DNA of 64,000 nucleotides from Nyssa sinensis (lineage: Eukaryota > Streptophyta > Magnoliopsida > Cornales > Nyssaceae). The translations under genes were made by a program, and so were the position numbers. Where the stretch lies: assembly GCA_008638375.1 (NCBI GenBank), contig CM018037.1, forward strand, positions 28,697,576 to 28,761,575, given 5' to 3'. This document shows positions 21,081-33,892 of the stretch, piece by piece (the first letter of the stretch is position 1; each line of letters starts with the position of its first letter). The notes beneath the pieces were generated by a model. It searched no databases and was not told the origin of the DNA. It saw only the letters and a list, made by a program, of their open reading frames with translations.

Positions 21081-24000
21081 CAAGACTAATGTACTTAAAT
21101 TACTAACTATCCTTGGGGTCAATCTTGCAAAGTAAGACACCTGGTCACAACAGTCTCCAGAGCTGAATGTGCAAGGTCACTAGAAAAATTGTATTATTTA
21201 TTGATCAGTCTATACATTCTTTAGGTTGTTAAATAAATAAATTTATTGAAAAAAAAAGCATAAGTAGGAAAAAAAAAAAAGATCCCCTGGAAAAAATGTG
21301 GAGAAACAAAAGAATAATAACAAAAATCCCTACCAAATGAAGCATGGAGTTCACATGTGAGTCCTCCTAACTTGTGGCATCACTTGGCTAAAATATCTGT
21401 TCCCCAAATCCCAAAGGATCCAATTGAAAGCAACAAACGGTTCCTAACTTCGTATAAACGTGATGAAATCACCAAAGACCCTCTGTTTAATCTGCATCCC
21501 AATATGTGAAAATGGCATCATGAATCAACTTCCAGTACATGAGATTGATAGTGACATTTGCATTCTCTAAGACCTCTTCTAATAGCAACCAACTCAGTAT
21601 GAGAGGATACACTAGTGTTTGTGGGACCAAAAAAGGATATAGAATGCTACCAATAGCATCTCTGCATATTCCCTAGTTTCTCATGGGGTAACTATCAATG
21701 TTCAAACTTAAGTAATTTAGGTAAGGAAACAAAGAAACATCATCTACTAGGCCTATATACTTCCAAAAACTAAAGCCAATGGAGCCCCAAAAGGATGCCA
21801 GAAGCTTTGATTCTTTTGCATATGTCCCATAAAAGATTGAAGTTACATTTGAAATCCTTTCATGTCTGTCCTCCCACAAGATCCCGCTAAAAGCTAGTTA
21901 GGCACTCATAAACATTATGCAATAATTTATGGGACAGTAGTTGAGCTGCAAAAGAACACCAATTCAACTTGTTATGCTTTCTTGCAAGCCAAGTAACTTA
22001 TTATTTAAGGGAATGCAAGAGATAGGACTTAGAAGCATTGCAGGGATGATCTGTAACATGATGATTCATGACAGATGTATGCTAATTTATTAAAACATCT
22101 TCCAAGCGTTAGAACACGGGTTCGCGTCTGACATATACAATCGTAAAATGCTCAGACAGTCAAGCATTAGAACACAGTTGCGTCTGATGGCAGCCACTTC
22201 ATTGAAAAAAAAATGCTTAAGGTTAGATCTGTCTATAGTCTACCCCTCCCAGCATCTAGCATAAGCAGGACCAACATTGACATTGTCCTTTTTTTGGTCT
22301 AATTTCACCACAAGGTAAGGCAAATCTCAAGAAATCCTCATCAAACTGATTCAAAAGACTCAAAAATACTATGTCAATGACTTTTGACAAATGTTCAGAT
22401 ACAACACTGTGGACTTAAATCATTATCTTAATAATAGCCTAGATAACACACACTTGAGAAAAGATTGCAGTAATTGCACAGAGAGTGAGAAGCTTCTCTA
22501 AAGTGCATATAGAGATATAACCGAACATGCTCTGCCACATAAATTTGTTGCTTCACTTCCAAAACAATTTACAACAGAAAACAAACAATAAAATATTACT
22601 CAAAAATAAAAATAAAAATTAAATAATTCAGGAAAAGAGAGAGAAAGCCTTCAGCCCAAGAGAATATGACCTTAAAAGCTGGTAATTGAGGCCTTCTACA
22701 TTCCACTATGCCAGTGCACACACCTGAAAGTTAGAGGCCAAATAATTACCTGTTATTGTGAAGAAATATAGCACGCAACAATGACCCTCCTATTTTAGTT
22801 TCTACTTATTCTTTTTTTTTTCCTTGTTAAATGGTGTCTACACCCCCAACATGAAAGTGTTGCAGACACCATCAAGGGTACCTACATAAATCCAGTTAAT
22901 TTTTACAGTTAATTTTTCTTTGAGATCCCCATTTTATACACCTCATCAATAACCCTTGCCAAATTATAAATAAAAGACACAAAGATAATGAAAGAAGATA
23001 CGAAGAGATCACCCTTCTGAGGACTCCATGAAGCAATAGATACTGCTTGAAACTGCTGCAGCATTTATTTGAAAGTGTCCTGTATTTTCTTTATGCTTTT
23101 GCTTCCTCCCAAGAGAAACTAAATGGTGGAGACCTGTTATCAAAATTTATCCGTCAATCAACTTATAATGTTCTATAAACCAAAATCTGTGTGTTTGTGT
23201 GTGTGTGAGAGAGAGAGATGGAGAAGTTAACAGTAAAATGACAGTTTACCTTCTTACAACCTATCTATTCCTTCTCATTACAAGAAGACAAAGAATCTAA
23301 TGCTCTAACTAATGATGCAGCATTTGATAGGTAAAATGTTTTGACCACAAAAGCTTGGGATAAAGCATTATTGTTGATTGGTCGATTTTAAATAAATTTT
23401 AAAATATGTCTAAAAGTTACCAGTTCAAAATAATAGTTTCTAAAAAGCATTTGTGAGCATAAAAAATAATTTTTTTGAAAGAGTATGTGTAGCTTTGTTG
23501 TAGAGAATAGAGAATCTGATGGGGATACATCAACTTTGGTTATGGTTCATACCAAAGGTTTGAACAAATTCTTGTGACTGTTCATGCTAGAACTAATTTT
23601 CTCAAGTCCCATTGACTCGGTTCACCCTAAGCAATTTTCAGAGGGACAATCTCTAAAAAATCTCAGGGCCTAAAGTTAAACTACAAGCCCACTGATAAAG
23701 TTTCTATAGTTGAAGTCAAAATCCGAATACCAATGTTCTTAGCTTGAATTCAAATCTTAACTTCCAAGATTCATTTTTCAACCAAGTCTACTTCTCTCAT
23801 CATGTTGCTTAACATGGCAATCCTCCTTATGTGGGAAAGTTGGGTACCCAATCCTTATGTTCCCCTTTAATCTGAAAGTAAGCTCATTTTTAAGTTTTAT
23901 AATAAGATATATTAGAGCAATGCATCAGAATTTGATAAATGAAATTAATATATAAAGAACACGTGTCTACCCCAAAACAAAAACTGATGCACAGACACAT

Positions 24001-24162
24001 AGGCACACTACAATTAACAATACAGCAGGTGATTTGTGACTTACTAGCAGAATCAAATTCACACTACCAGTACATTCTAGCCCAACTGCTTGTGATAAGA
24101 CTATGTTGAGTAACTTGAGCCACTTTAGAGAAAAGAAGGATTTGAGCAGTCTTCAATTTCTT

Positions 24163-24216
24163 TTGGTGCTATATAGTTTTTTTTTTTTTTTTTTGATAAG
24201 TTGGTGCTATATAGTT
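24163..24216 (-). mobile_element. Tail-only retroposon footprint 1
   Basis: The 16-bp sequence TTGGTGCTATATAGTT occurs at 24163-24178 and again at 24201-24216. Only 22 bases separate the copies: 16 T followed by GATAAG, which on the minus strand is CTTATC followed by poly-A. This is the same tail as the SINE at 44232-44360. Confidence 0.8.
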
Positions 24217-25233
24217 ATGAAACATTAATAATTTTGCTTTCTTTTGAGACCATTGAATTGAAACGTCTTAAGGACTAAGAAATACACATTTGAAGACAAG
24301 CTTGATAGAGTTTATTTCCATGCAAAAGAGTTGAATATGAAACAACATTTCCAGCCACCCAAGAGCTGCCAAATCTTAAATGATTATTGTCAATCAGTTT
24401 TCACATGGCAAGTCTTTGAAAATTGTCATCTTAGTTATGAATCTAGATCAATCACATCACACACTAACAGCCTAATTTCAAAAAATCACCAAGCAGCTTC
24501 ACCTACCCTAACAAAGAACCAAGAAGTTTAGCTGCATAAGTTGGGAGATTGTAAGCAGTATTGCTCTAGTTGGAGTAATCACTAAAAAAAATTAATGTAT
24601 TTTCCATTGTAACTTCAATCCGTGCAAACTTTATATTGTTCAACCACTAGAGCAAATCCAATTCAATTCAATCTAGAAAAACGCCAATTCACATAACTTA
24701 CAACTAAGTAAATGCTAAAAAATCATGCTTGCAACCATGTGAGAATCATTATTGTGAAACATATTTCTAGCTCATCATTTTTATAAATTTCACAATAAGG
24801 ACATGGGGACTAAAAGCTGAGCCATGATTTTCTTCAGCTTCATTGACGTAAAGAATAATTGAACAACACATTAACAATTAACCATGATAGTTTAAGTCTC
24901 ATGAAAGATTTTCGTTGTTGTTTCTTATGTGAATTTCACTGATGCTATGTAATGAAATCAAACAAAAGGGGAAGGAGAAAAAAAAAACGAAAGAGAAAAC
25001 TGCATAAGCACAACTGCCTTCACAAAGTAACGCCAGAAACGTATATGGGTAACTCCAAACTGGTAGTACCCACAAAGAAATCCATTTTGATTCTGCAACC
25101 CCAACCGAACTACTGCAATTTCTATTTGCCCCATTCAGATTCTGTTCCTACCCAAGTATGCACACAGCCAAGTAAAAATAATCCAAAACATTAAAATAAA
25201 ATTGAAATTGCAAAAAAAAAAAAAAAAACTGAC

Positions 25234-25430
25234 CTGAGCTTCAGATGAGTGTGGACGAGATAGGGCCTGAGCGGAACTCAACGAGGCAGACGAAAAAGAG
25301 AGCGAGAGTTTCAGGTTTGAGATGAAGAGGAGGGGAAGAACCCAGAAAAAACGACGTCGCATTAATAGATAAGTAAATGACAAAAATGCCCTCTGTATTT
25401 TCCTCTTCCTTCCACCACCCATCACTGTAA
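25234..25430 (-). other. Probable non-coding 5' exon of APO1
   Basis: On the minus strand a GAAGCTCAG followed by GTCAGT forms a good donor at 25234/25233, preceded by CT-rich leader-like sequence and followed by a pyrimidine-rich intron start. The frame into the donor is closed by TGA, so it is read as 5' UTR. Its assignment to APO1 rests on orientation and absence of another gene. Confidence 0.45.
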
Positions 25431-26598
25431 CTTATTATGGAAATGCTGGGTGCTACAGTTGTGGAGGGGGTTGGGGAAGAGCCAAAATTGGGAAGAGGGT
25501 TAAAATGGGCTGTAATGAACCGTTGGAAGCAACAGTGAGATAACTCATCTTCCAGAACATTACCCGTCATTTCTTCGAGGTGGATGAACCGCCACCGCCA
25601 CCGCCACCGCCACCGCCACGAGGGTTCAGCAAAAACTCCTCTATTGGAGCTCATTGAGAAAATATGGGATGCACAAATAGGCATTTTTGTCTTTTTATCT
25701 TGAGGTGAGTTGTGAAATTTTTGTGGAACTACTTCCGAATTTTGAAATATGGATGACCTAAAATTCAGCCCCTCATTTATTTTCTATTATTAGAGATTTT
25801 TTGCACATTAATTATTAATATTCTTGTATATTTATTATCTGTTTGATTTTTGAGTTAATTATGTTTTAATACTATGAAATTTTGTTATAATTTCAAATAA
25901 TTTTTTTAATTTTTAATTATAATAATTCAGTCTCTTAATTTTTAATTTTATTCTAATTGAAACGAATTACAAATGATTATTAGTTCCAAATTTTTAATGA
26001 TAGTCATTTTTGCATTAAAATTATAAGATTTTATTTGAAATTCTTATAAAATTATAGAATTTTATTTGAAATTTGTATACAATTATAGAATATTATTTTA
26101 AAACTCACGTAAAATTATTGAGTATTAAAATATAATCAATTTGAGATAGTCTTTACCGATTGTTTACAATTTGTCTTAATTAAAATAAAATTAAAAATTA
26201 AGGGACGAAAGTGTTATAATTAATTAACAATGGCCTTATTTGAAATTGAGAAAAAATTTATGGTACTAAAGTGTAATTAATCTTGATTTTTTAATTTAGG
26301 GCTGACTCTTTATCCAGTGTGTTGAGTTCATTAACTTAGTGATTGAGTTGTTCAACCTTGGGTTGGCATAAGAAACTTATGACACTTCGATTGCATTTAT
26401 TAGTAAATATATAAACTTGGATTCCTATATGTATTTTGTACTTGAAAAATTTCGTGACAATGTTAAGTTTGGGGTGCGATCACGTATCAAGAGTTTGCTC
26501 TAACAATCACGTGTCCAAAGAACCTGTGGTCCGGTCATTCCAAAAACAAGAGAAGAAGAAAAAAAAAATCTATAGGAATGAATTCTAATGGTTAGTGT
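25431..26598. other. Spacer upstream of APO1
   Basis: The first 250 bases probably form the APO1 promoter. From about 25780 the DNA is AT-rich with no gene or recognised element. Confidence 0.4.
25590..25619 (+). repeat. CCGCCA trinucleotide/hexanucleotide microsatellite
   Basis: About five tandem CCGCCA units lie upstream of the putative APO1 leader. On the minus strand they read as alternating Trp-Arg codons in an open frame that is not considered a gene. Confidence 0.8.
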
Positions 26599-27235
26599 GA
26601 ATAAGTCAAGCTGCAAATTTTTACAAAGAAAAAAAATGCTAGTTGGTCCTTAAAACGTTCATTTGGATGAATTGAAAAAAAAGTATAATTTGAATTAAGT
26701 TATAGTTTGAATAAATAGTTGTGAAAAAGTATTGTTTGAATTAATTTATTTAATGTTTGGATAAATTTATTTGATAAATGCTTAAATAATATTGTATTAT
26801 TTGGATTAACTATTAATAAGCGTCATTAGGTTACTTTTTAAAAAAGTTCTAGTTTTAAAAAAGTTCTACTAGACAACTTTTTAAAAAAGTCTGTTTTAGG
26901 TTATATGCAGATCTATTAAGTTTGAATAAGTCAAGCTGCAAATTTTTACAAAGAAAAAAATGTTAGTTAGTGCTTAAAACGTTCATTTGGATGAACTAAG
27001 AAAAAGTATAATTTGAGTTAAGTTGCCGTTTGAATAAATAGTTGTGAAAAAGTATTGTTTGAGTTAATTTATTTAATATTTGAATAAATGTATTTGATAA
27101 AAGCTTAAATGATATTGTATTATTTAAATCAGCTATTAATAAGTGTCATTAGGTTATTTTTTGAAAAATTTCTACTAAACTACTTTTTTAAAAAGTCAGT
27201 TTTACGTTATGTGTTGATCTATTAAGTATGACAAA
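26599..27235. repeat. Imperfect tandem duplication, unit about 325 bp
   Basis: Units at 26599-26923 and 26924-27235 both begin GAATAAGTCAAGCTGC and both contain AAAACGTTCATTTGGATGAA and ATAAATAGTTGTGAAAAAGT. They diverge by scattered substitutions and small indels. Non-coding. Confidence 0.8.
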
Positions 27236-27633
27236 TAAATCGAATCAAACACTTAATAAATTAGAAAAAAATTCACTTTAAACATGGAAAAACCTCTAAA
27301 TATGATTTATTAATTCAACCAAACATAACCTAACACTTTCTTGGAACCTTCAGTTTCTCTCCTTTTAGTTCTCTATTAGCACTTGCTCAATAAATGTATT
27401 AATGCTATTATTTGAAGATAACAAAAAAGAATACTTGTATTTATACAACACTTCTATTGAAAACATTGCCCAATAAATTGTTTTTAAGGTTGAATAGTTC
27501 TCATTTGAGCATACCAAATATCTTTTAGGGGGTTACAAAAAAAAAACCAGAACCATTTTTTTTCCTGCATTATCCAGTTAGAGCATAGATTATATATTTG
27601 CATATTTGAGCACATTCATAGCTTGATACCTTG
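27236..27633. other. Spacer without recognised gene
   Basis: AT-rich single-copy-looking sequence between the tandem duplication and a MITE. Nothing is supported. Confidence 0.4.
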
Positions 27634-27641
27634 AAGTTAGT

Positions 27642-27780
27642 CAATGGCGAATCCAGATAATTGACATAGAAGAGTGAAAAAGTATAAAAATTGAAATTTA
27701 AAGAGGTCACTTATAAAAATATGAAAAATTTTGGGCGATAATTCCTAATTTTCCCCCCCACCCCCTTGTATCCGCCATTG
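27642..27780. mobile_element. 139-bp hAT-type MITE with perfect target duplication
   Basis: Terminal inverted repeats CAATGGCGAATCCA (left) and TGTATCCGCCATTG (right) differ at two of 14 bases when paired. Identical AAGTTAGT flanks occur at 27634-27641 and 27781-27788. The interior is non-coding. The 8-bp duplication fits hAT. Confidence 0.85.
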
Positions 27781-28059
27781 AAGTTAGTGGTAATATCATT
27801 AACCTCATGTTGCTGAAATTTAAGTAACCCTTTTTTACAGTGAATTTGATTAATTTAGGAGGTTTAAAAAACTTTGATATTCCTGGTTGAGAAGTGCATG
27901 GAAATCAGGATTAAAATTGAGCAGTGTGTGAATTATTGTAGAAACAAATTTTTCTTTGGAACCCATAAAGAGTTTCTAATATGAACCTATAATTTTGGTG
28001 TGTGAATTAGGATTGGAAATTAAGGTGATAGATGATGCAAAGATCATAGTCTTCAATCT

Positions 28060-31000
28060 TCATAAGTTATAATTTTCATCAACAAACCTACAATGAGCAA
28101 ATGCAGTACACAACTCCTCATTGCCCTCTTCTATATATTCAAAATGATACATTTCTGGATGTTGTGCCTGTGCTTCTTTCTGATAACCACTCGAAGATCC
28201 GGCTGCACTGTCTTCTCCAGTAAACTTCTGTAGAGTTATTGGTTGATGGGTTGTCTCAATCCAAGGGATCTTTACCAATCTTCGAGGGCGATTCATGGTC
28301 GAATCAGTGTCATGGGATATTGCTATAATTTCAGGTTCCTTAGAAACTACCTCCTTTAGTAGACACTTTGCCAATAGAATTTCATCTTCCCTGTTTGTGA
28401 ATCCCTCCATTTTTACCACTCTGACACCATTTAATCGTCTGTGTCTGGCTGCTCGATTCAGATTCTCTACCCTTGAGTGACATTCCACTTTGTTTGGATT
28501 CTGATAGCTGGTTGGATCAATCTGCAAAATTCAGTGACCAGGTAACGGTCTGTGAGTGGGAAGAGTATTAAAGTTATGTATGTAAGCAATTTCATGGAAC
28601 AATGACTTCAAATGGCCACCAGAATGAAGCTTGACAGACTGAGGCTACAATCTACATGCAATTGTTCCATCAGAAGTCAGTGCCACTTGAAATTGCTTGC
28701 AAAGAAACTGTCTTCAATCACAAAAAGAAGCAAGAATTGAGAAAATCAGCAAATAAGTGTGTTGGAATTTAATGAATGAAAAAACCCACAGTTATGCATA
28801 GTCTCTCCAAGGCAGGACAAGTTTTCAGAAAGGAAACCAGGACATCAATGTTGTATTCTTCCATTGAGCTATCGATCCACCATAGTTCCTTTAGATTGCT
28901 GAACATAAAGTCTTCAGGATCTTGTATGAATCCTGCCAGCAGTAGCCACTCCGGAATTGGTACCTGCCAAAATGAAAATAGAAAGAATAAAAAGATGCAA
29001 GCTTGTATAGTTTTTTTATTTTATTTTTTCTAAGTAAATGCAAATATATTCCAAAGCACCCCAGGGGGCGAACCCATATTTACAACAAAAGGATACTACA
29101 AAATGGGTTTAAGAGACCCCAAAAAATCCACTAAAGTACCAACATCTAAGAGATGGGCTCCTTTTGCCCAAAGGAATAGCAGCCTCAAAAATCTATCTTC
29201 AAAGACAAAAGCGGAGAGTTCCTCCCCTTCAAAAATCATCTGATCACACTCTTTCCAACTACACCATATCAAACACAACCAAGTCATTTTCCAAACCTTC
29301 CTTGCCTACCCCTTTCACCCTTCCCCCACCCCAACAATGCAAAAGGTCCTTCAAGGAAACCAGCATAACCGAAGCTGCCAAGCACAACCAAAGATAGAAA
29401 GCACAAAACACCAAGCATCCTGAGCCCACTCACAGTAAACAAGTAAGTGATCCACGTTTTCTCCCTCCTTTTTGCACATGCTACATATATTAACCAATTG
29501 TATACTCCTTCGTTGAAGGTTGTTCAAGGTCAAAATAGCCCCCTAAGAGGCCTCCCGTGCAAAAAGGCAACCTTTGAAGGAGCTTTCGAATGCTCATTAA
29601 CTTCCCAGTCAAAGAATTGTCTCCTGAAATTTGGCGACCACACCACCTCATCGCCCCCCCTTGTTAAGCAATCCTTGTCCGCAGCAATATCTAATAAAAC
29701 AGGGAAGATTGTCTTCAAAGTTCCTTCCCCACACCACTCATCCTCCCAAAAACCCACTCTATTGCCCTTTCCCACTTCAAAACAAGTGTGTTTTCTGAAA
29801 TCATCCAGCCCCCTTTAAAGGAAATTCCACAAGCCACAACTCAAGAACCCTCCATTGATCTGGGAAACCATTCAGTCTCCTGTCACCCATATTTTGCCAT
29901 AATCACTCCCCTCCAAAAACGATGACCCTCCACCCGGAATCTCCATATCCATTTCCCTCATATGGTTAATATGTGCGAGCAAGTTGATTTGAGAGAGAGA
30001 GAGAGAGAACTGGGCATTACCCAGATTAGTTTAACTGATTGCCTAGAACTTTGATACTCATATTAAGAAATGTAGAAACATACCTGGAATGGCCACCCAC
30101 ACATGGTGAGAAGTTTGACTTTTGAGAGTGCCAACAGAAAATTGAGAAGATTATGACAACTGAAAGGATTGTAGCCAGGACCCCCTCTGAAATCAAGCAT
30201 AGCATTAGCATCTACGAAGGACAGACCATACATGAGCGAGAACTGGGGAAGTAATCCCCGAAATCGAAGTGTTTGTAGATTGTATGGAACTATAAAGATA
30301 TCATTCAGTTGTGGACAGTCCAAAATAGTCAAGCTTCGAAGTTCTGTATTGGCAAGGATACTAAGTGCTTGTAGTCCTTTGCACTTAGAAATTTCCAAGC
30401 TTTCAAGAAGAAGAAAATATGATATGATTGAAGAAACTGCTTCCTTGGTGAGGTTGCTTACAGATGAGAGATGAAGAATTCTTATAGAGAGGCGGTAGAA
30501 AATAATTGGTTCCCCATTGAGGTTTGGGCTATGAAGCCTTAAACGCCAATCAAAATTCTCAGGAATACCTTGTTCTTCATTGAAGAAATCTAGATGAAGT
30601 TCTGTATTATCTTTGACAGTAGCTAGGAGGCTACTGCCTTGCCCAAAGTGATAAACAAGACCACGTGGATTGCTAGGTTCATCGAGCTCATTTGTAGAAT
30701 CCAGAAAAGCAGTGATCACTTTTTCAGTATCTTGTATTGTTCCATGGAGAGCTAAAGCTTTCTTCCATAGGTTTCTCCATCTTTTTGAAAAGATGCTAGT
30801 TTGCACAGCAGATTTGAAAGGGAGATGCAAAATGATGGGACAGAGGATGTCATCGGGTAATTTGCTAATCAAATCATCCTTCTCCTCTTCCAACACTGAA
30901 TTCCTATCCAAAAATAAAAGAAAAAAGTAATCTATTTATGGTAATAGTTTTGAAAACAAACAGAAGAAGATAACTGTTGGGTTACTTACATGATGAACTT

Positions 31001-31086
31001 GGGTTATTGGAATGAGAAATGGTCTGTGTTGCAGCAATTCTGGTTTTCATTATTTTTCTTCCTCCTCTTTCTGACCTCTTCTCCAT
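28060..31086 (-). CDS. F-box/FBD/LRR protein, copy 1
   Basis: Four exons on the minus strand: 31086-30990, 30895-30084, 28963-28790 and 28521-28060. All introns are GT-AG and phases agree, giving 514 residues. After a basic start (MEKRSERGGRK), an F-box begins near residue 41 (LISKLPDDIL through SIFSKRWRNLW). LRR-like segments follow (LESLEISKCKGL and LRSLTILDCPQL). The C-terminus has an FBD-type segment (VVKMEGFTNREDEILLAKCLL). F-box proteins are substrate-recruiting subunits of SCF ubiquitin ligases; no target can be named. The ATG at 31086 was chosen because it heads a good donor (T/GTAAGT) whose phase fits the exon-2 acceptor at 30896. The third intron (1.1 kb) holds a LINE fragment. It is a tandem paralogue of the gene at 33893-35966. 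Confidence 0.85.
29011..29975 (-). mobile_element. 5'-truncated LINE fragment in FBD intron 3
   Basis: Minus-strand frames read as the C-terminal region of a plant L1-type LINE. About 29530-29775 has GKGNRVGFWEDEWCGEG, and 29351-29533 has a zinc-binding reverse-transcriptase domain (zf-RVT) with C-x2-C-x7-H-x4-C in CSMCKKEGENVDHLLVYC. A T-rich stretch at 29010-29030 on the plus strand would be its poly-A tail. The reverse transcriptase core and endonuclease are missing, and frames are interrupted. It lies in the same orientation as the host gene. Confidence 0.75.
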
Positions 31087-33892
31087 TGCATATTTAAATC
31101 AGCAACAAATGAGGTTATTTTCAATGGTCGTGGAATTGTTTGTACTGATACATATATTCTAGATATAAGATAAGCTTTTACAAATAAAAAATACATTGGT
31201 TGTTTCAATGAGTATTCACTGCTGATTCATTAAGATAAAACTTGGAAGACGAAGAGATGTAATCTGAGTGGCAATAATGTTGACGTTTCGAGCTATGAAT
31301 TTTTTGTATGGTGATTAAACCAAGTAGTCAATAAGGGACTGGCTCATAACACATTGTTAAATTACCAACTTATCTAAAAATTTAAGTTGTTAGAAAAGGT
31401 GTAACTTTATTATTATATTTTCTAACACGTCCCCTCACGTGTGGCCACTTTGAGCCTACACGTGTCAATTCATTTTTTTTTTTTTTTGTGACGGTAAGAT
31501 TTGAACTCAGAACTTTTTAGTCTGCTCTGATATAATGTTAAATTAACAACTCATCTAAAAACTTAAGCTGTTAGAAAGGGTGTAACTTTATTATTACATT
31601 TTTTTAACACACATGTAGCAGCACAGTTGAGTGTTTTTCTGGTTCAGTTGCTCAATTGCATCCCCTGACTACAAGCTATTGTGAAAACTCAGTAAATATA
31701 TTTTAGTACATTATATATATATATATAAAAAAACAACTGGATCCATCATCTGAGTCATGAGTCTGCTACCCACCACATCTGTGGCGGGTTTCCGATCGGC
31801 CAAGTGTCAATCTCATTACTTCTGACATCTAGCTGAGCCCTTTTGAAATTAAATAAACCTTTTGTATTTGCCCATCTGATTCCCAGTTGCAGCCCTTTCT
31901 TCGGGATGCAAGTGGAATATTTGCTGGAGTTTGATCCCTGTATGATCCTTACTGCTGCTTGTGAAACACTATCCTTGGATTGGGATTTTGAGTTGGTGGA
32001 TATTTGAGGGAGAGATGATTATGCTGATGAGTTGATTGGCAAATTACAGCTCCAGCAGCACATTTGTGTGTCTATTTTGGACAAAACTTGTGTGAATCTT
32101 CAACATCTTATAAAGACTAATCGTTCTGGGATTGCCCTCATGTCTTTAGATTGTAATTGAGCTCCATTCTCTCAATTGCCTGTCCTAACCACACCACAAA
32201 AACACAGAGACAATGCCCCACAAACCAGGAGCGTCTTGACAAATATTCAGTTAGCTGCTTTTATCATATGATTTAACACTTACATATTTTACATGATCAA
32301 CACAAGCGAAGCAGCTTAAAATATTATGAAGTCATACAGACATTCCTGAATAGTTCTAGCCACTCCATGTAAGCTTGATATCATTCGAAGCATTCTAGGA
32401 ATAGATCAGGTGCAAAAATCAGTTTTATTTATGAATGCTGCATCAACATGTTTTCCAACCTTTCTTTCTTTTTGCTCATCTTTTCATAGCACTATGCTTT
32501 TAATGTTCAATTGATTTTTGGTCAATAATTGATCAACATGTTGTCTTTTGGTTTGAAAGAGCTCTGTGGTGATCCTTGTGGATTCTCAGTTCCATTAAAG
32601 AATGCAAATATCAAGCAAAATGGAACTAGAGAATTTCAAGAATAACCAGCAATCATCTCTCAAGCATAATCGTACTCAACTAAATGCTTTATACAGAACT
32701 AGTATTCTGTCTGTCAGAAAAACTATGTTATATAATATGCATATTGTGTGCCTTTTGGGATGAGTTTTTGTTGAGTTGAATTGAGTTATAATGTGTGCTT
32801 TATTTTCAACCCACCTGTACCAAACCCCAAGCTTCCATTTCAGAACTTTGTTATGCCAGAGAAATTCTCAAGATTTTTCACAAAAGAACTCCAGGATTAG
32901 AACAATTGATACAAATACTCATTTCATTTCATTTTCAGTTTCCTGCCAACATTGAGACAAAAACATCTCAAAATCATACCCAAGAAGTTTTATTTGCAGT
33001 TAAATTCCATTTCACCTTTCACCTGTTGAAACAAGATGAAGCTGATCTTAGGGTTGGTAGTTACCCAATTCCTATTGTTTTTAGTTCAGTAAAAATCCAC
33101 CTACTTACCAATGAATAAATAAATTTCTACCCAATTAATTAATGTTTACTCTCTCGTCCATGCATTAAACAAAGAAGTTAAAATCAGGAAGAATAAATAG
33201 AGTAAAATATTAATAAAAAAAAATATAAAACTCCCTTGGTAGTATTCATGCACTAATTTGATTCCTTGACAAGAAAAGAAGTAATGCAAGCCACATATGA
33301 AAAGCAAAATAAATATGATTAAGAAGTATAGTTGGAGAACTAGATTAAGCTAAAAGTTTTGCCTAAACACCCACATCTTAGATCCAAGAGAAAGGGAAAA
33401 CTGGGAAAGAAAAGATTGGTACAGGCTGCAATCTTATTAAAATTCTCCATAATAATCAAACGGGGACAACTTCTTTGTCCCTTGTGTTTCCCAAAGAGAA
33501 GTGCTATCTCTCAGCCCTTAATCTAAAGGCTATTAGCCTATTAATCTGTCCCGCAAACAAAAAATGATTGAAGTGACCAAACAGCCTTTTAACTGATCAC
33601 ATGACTCACTTTAAAATTCAGTGATTTCTAAAAGATAAAAGTACTTGGACAAAAATTCTACATTTACAACTTAAACTATGAAAGCAGCAAATTAAATCCA
33701 GATTTGAGACTCAAATCCAGAATGTGAAACAAACCCACAAAATGGCTTCTCAACTTGGGGTTCTTAGATGTTCAAGTGACTGCAAAAAAAAAAAAAAACC
33801 CTCTGCATCCTCTGCATCAAAAATTGTTTAACTGGAAATGAAGTCATTAGAAAGATGCCCACATTATAATTCTCTGAACCAAAACTTTGGAT
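31087..33892. other. Spacer between the two FBD genes
   Basis: Two related repeat segments (31358-31416 and 31538-31596, both containing CATCTAAAAA or TATCTAAAAA followed by a TTAAG...GTTAGAAA motif) belong to a common dicot repeat. A possible pseudogene fragment lies at 31881-32160. The remainder shows no gene. Confidence 0.45.
31881..32160 (+). pseudogene. Unrecognised coding-like fragment with one stop and a frameshift
   Basis: From 31909 the frame reads MQVEYLLEFDPCMILTAACE and continues through LSLDWDFELVDI to a TGA at 32005-32007, then stays open for about 50 codons to TGA at 32158-32160. A second frame just upstream (LQPFLRDASGIFAGV, from about 31887) runs into it, as if one base had been lost or gained near 31935. 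Composition looks protein-like, but I do not recognise the family. It could be chance. Confidence 0.3.

Larger units (their letters stand above)
20821..25233 (-). other. 5' introns of APO1
   Basis: This 4.4-kb stretch lies between the conserved APO1 exon and a splice donor at about 25233 and has no other recognised gene. It contains a 24-base G run at 21057-21080, a (GT)n/(GA)n microsatellite near 23188-23216, a partial tandem repeat at about 22107-22190, and a tail-only retroposon footprint at 24163-24216. The N-terminal coding exon of APO1 should be within it. Confidence 0.5.

Noticed and set aside
25241..25684. 147-codon minus-strand frame with a Trp-Arg repeat
   Set aside because: The repeat is the CCGCCA microsatellite, the rest lacks domain similarity, and the frame runs through a likely APO1 5' UTR splice donor.
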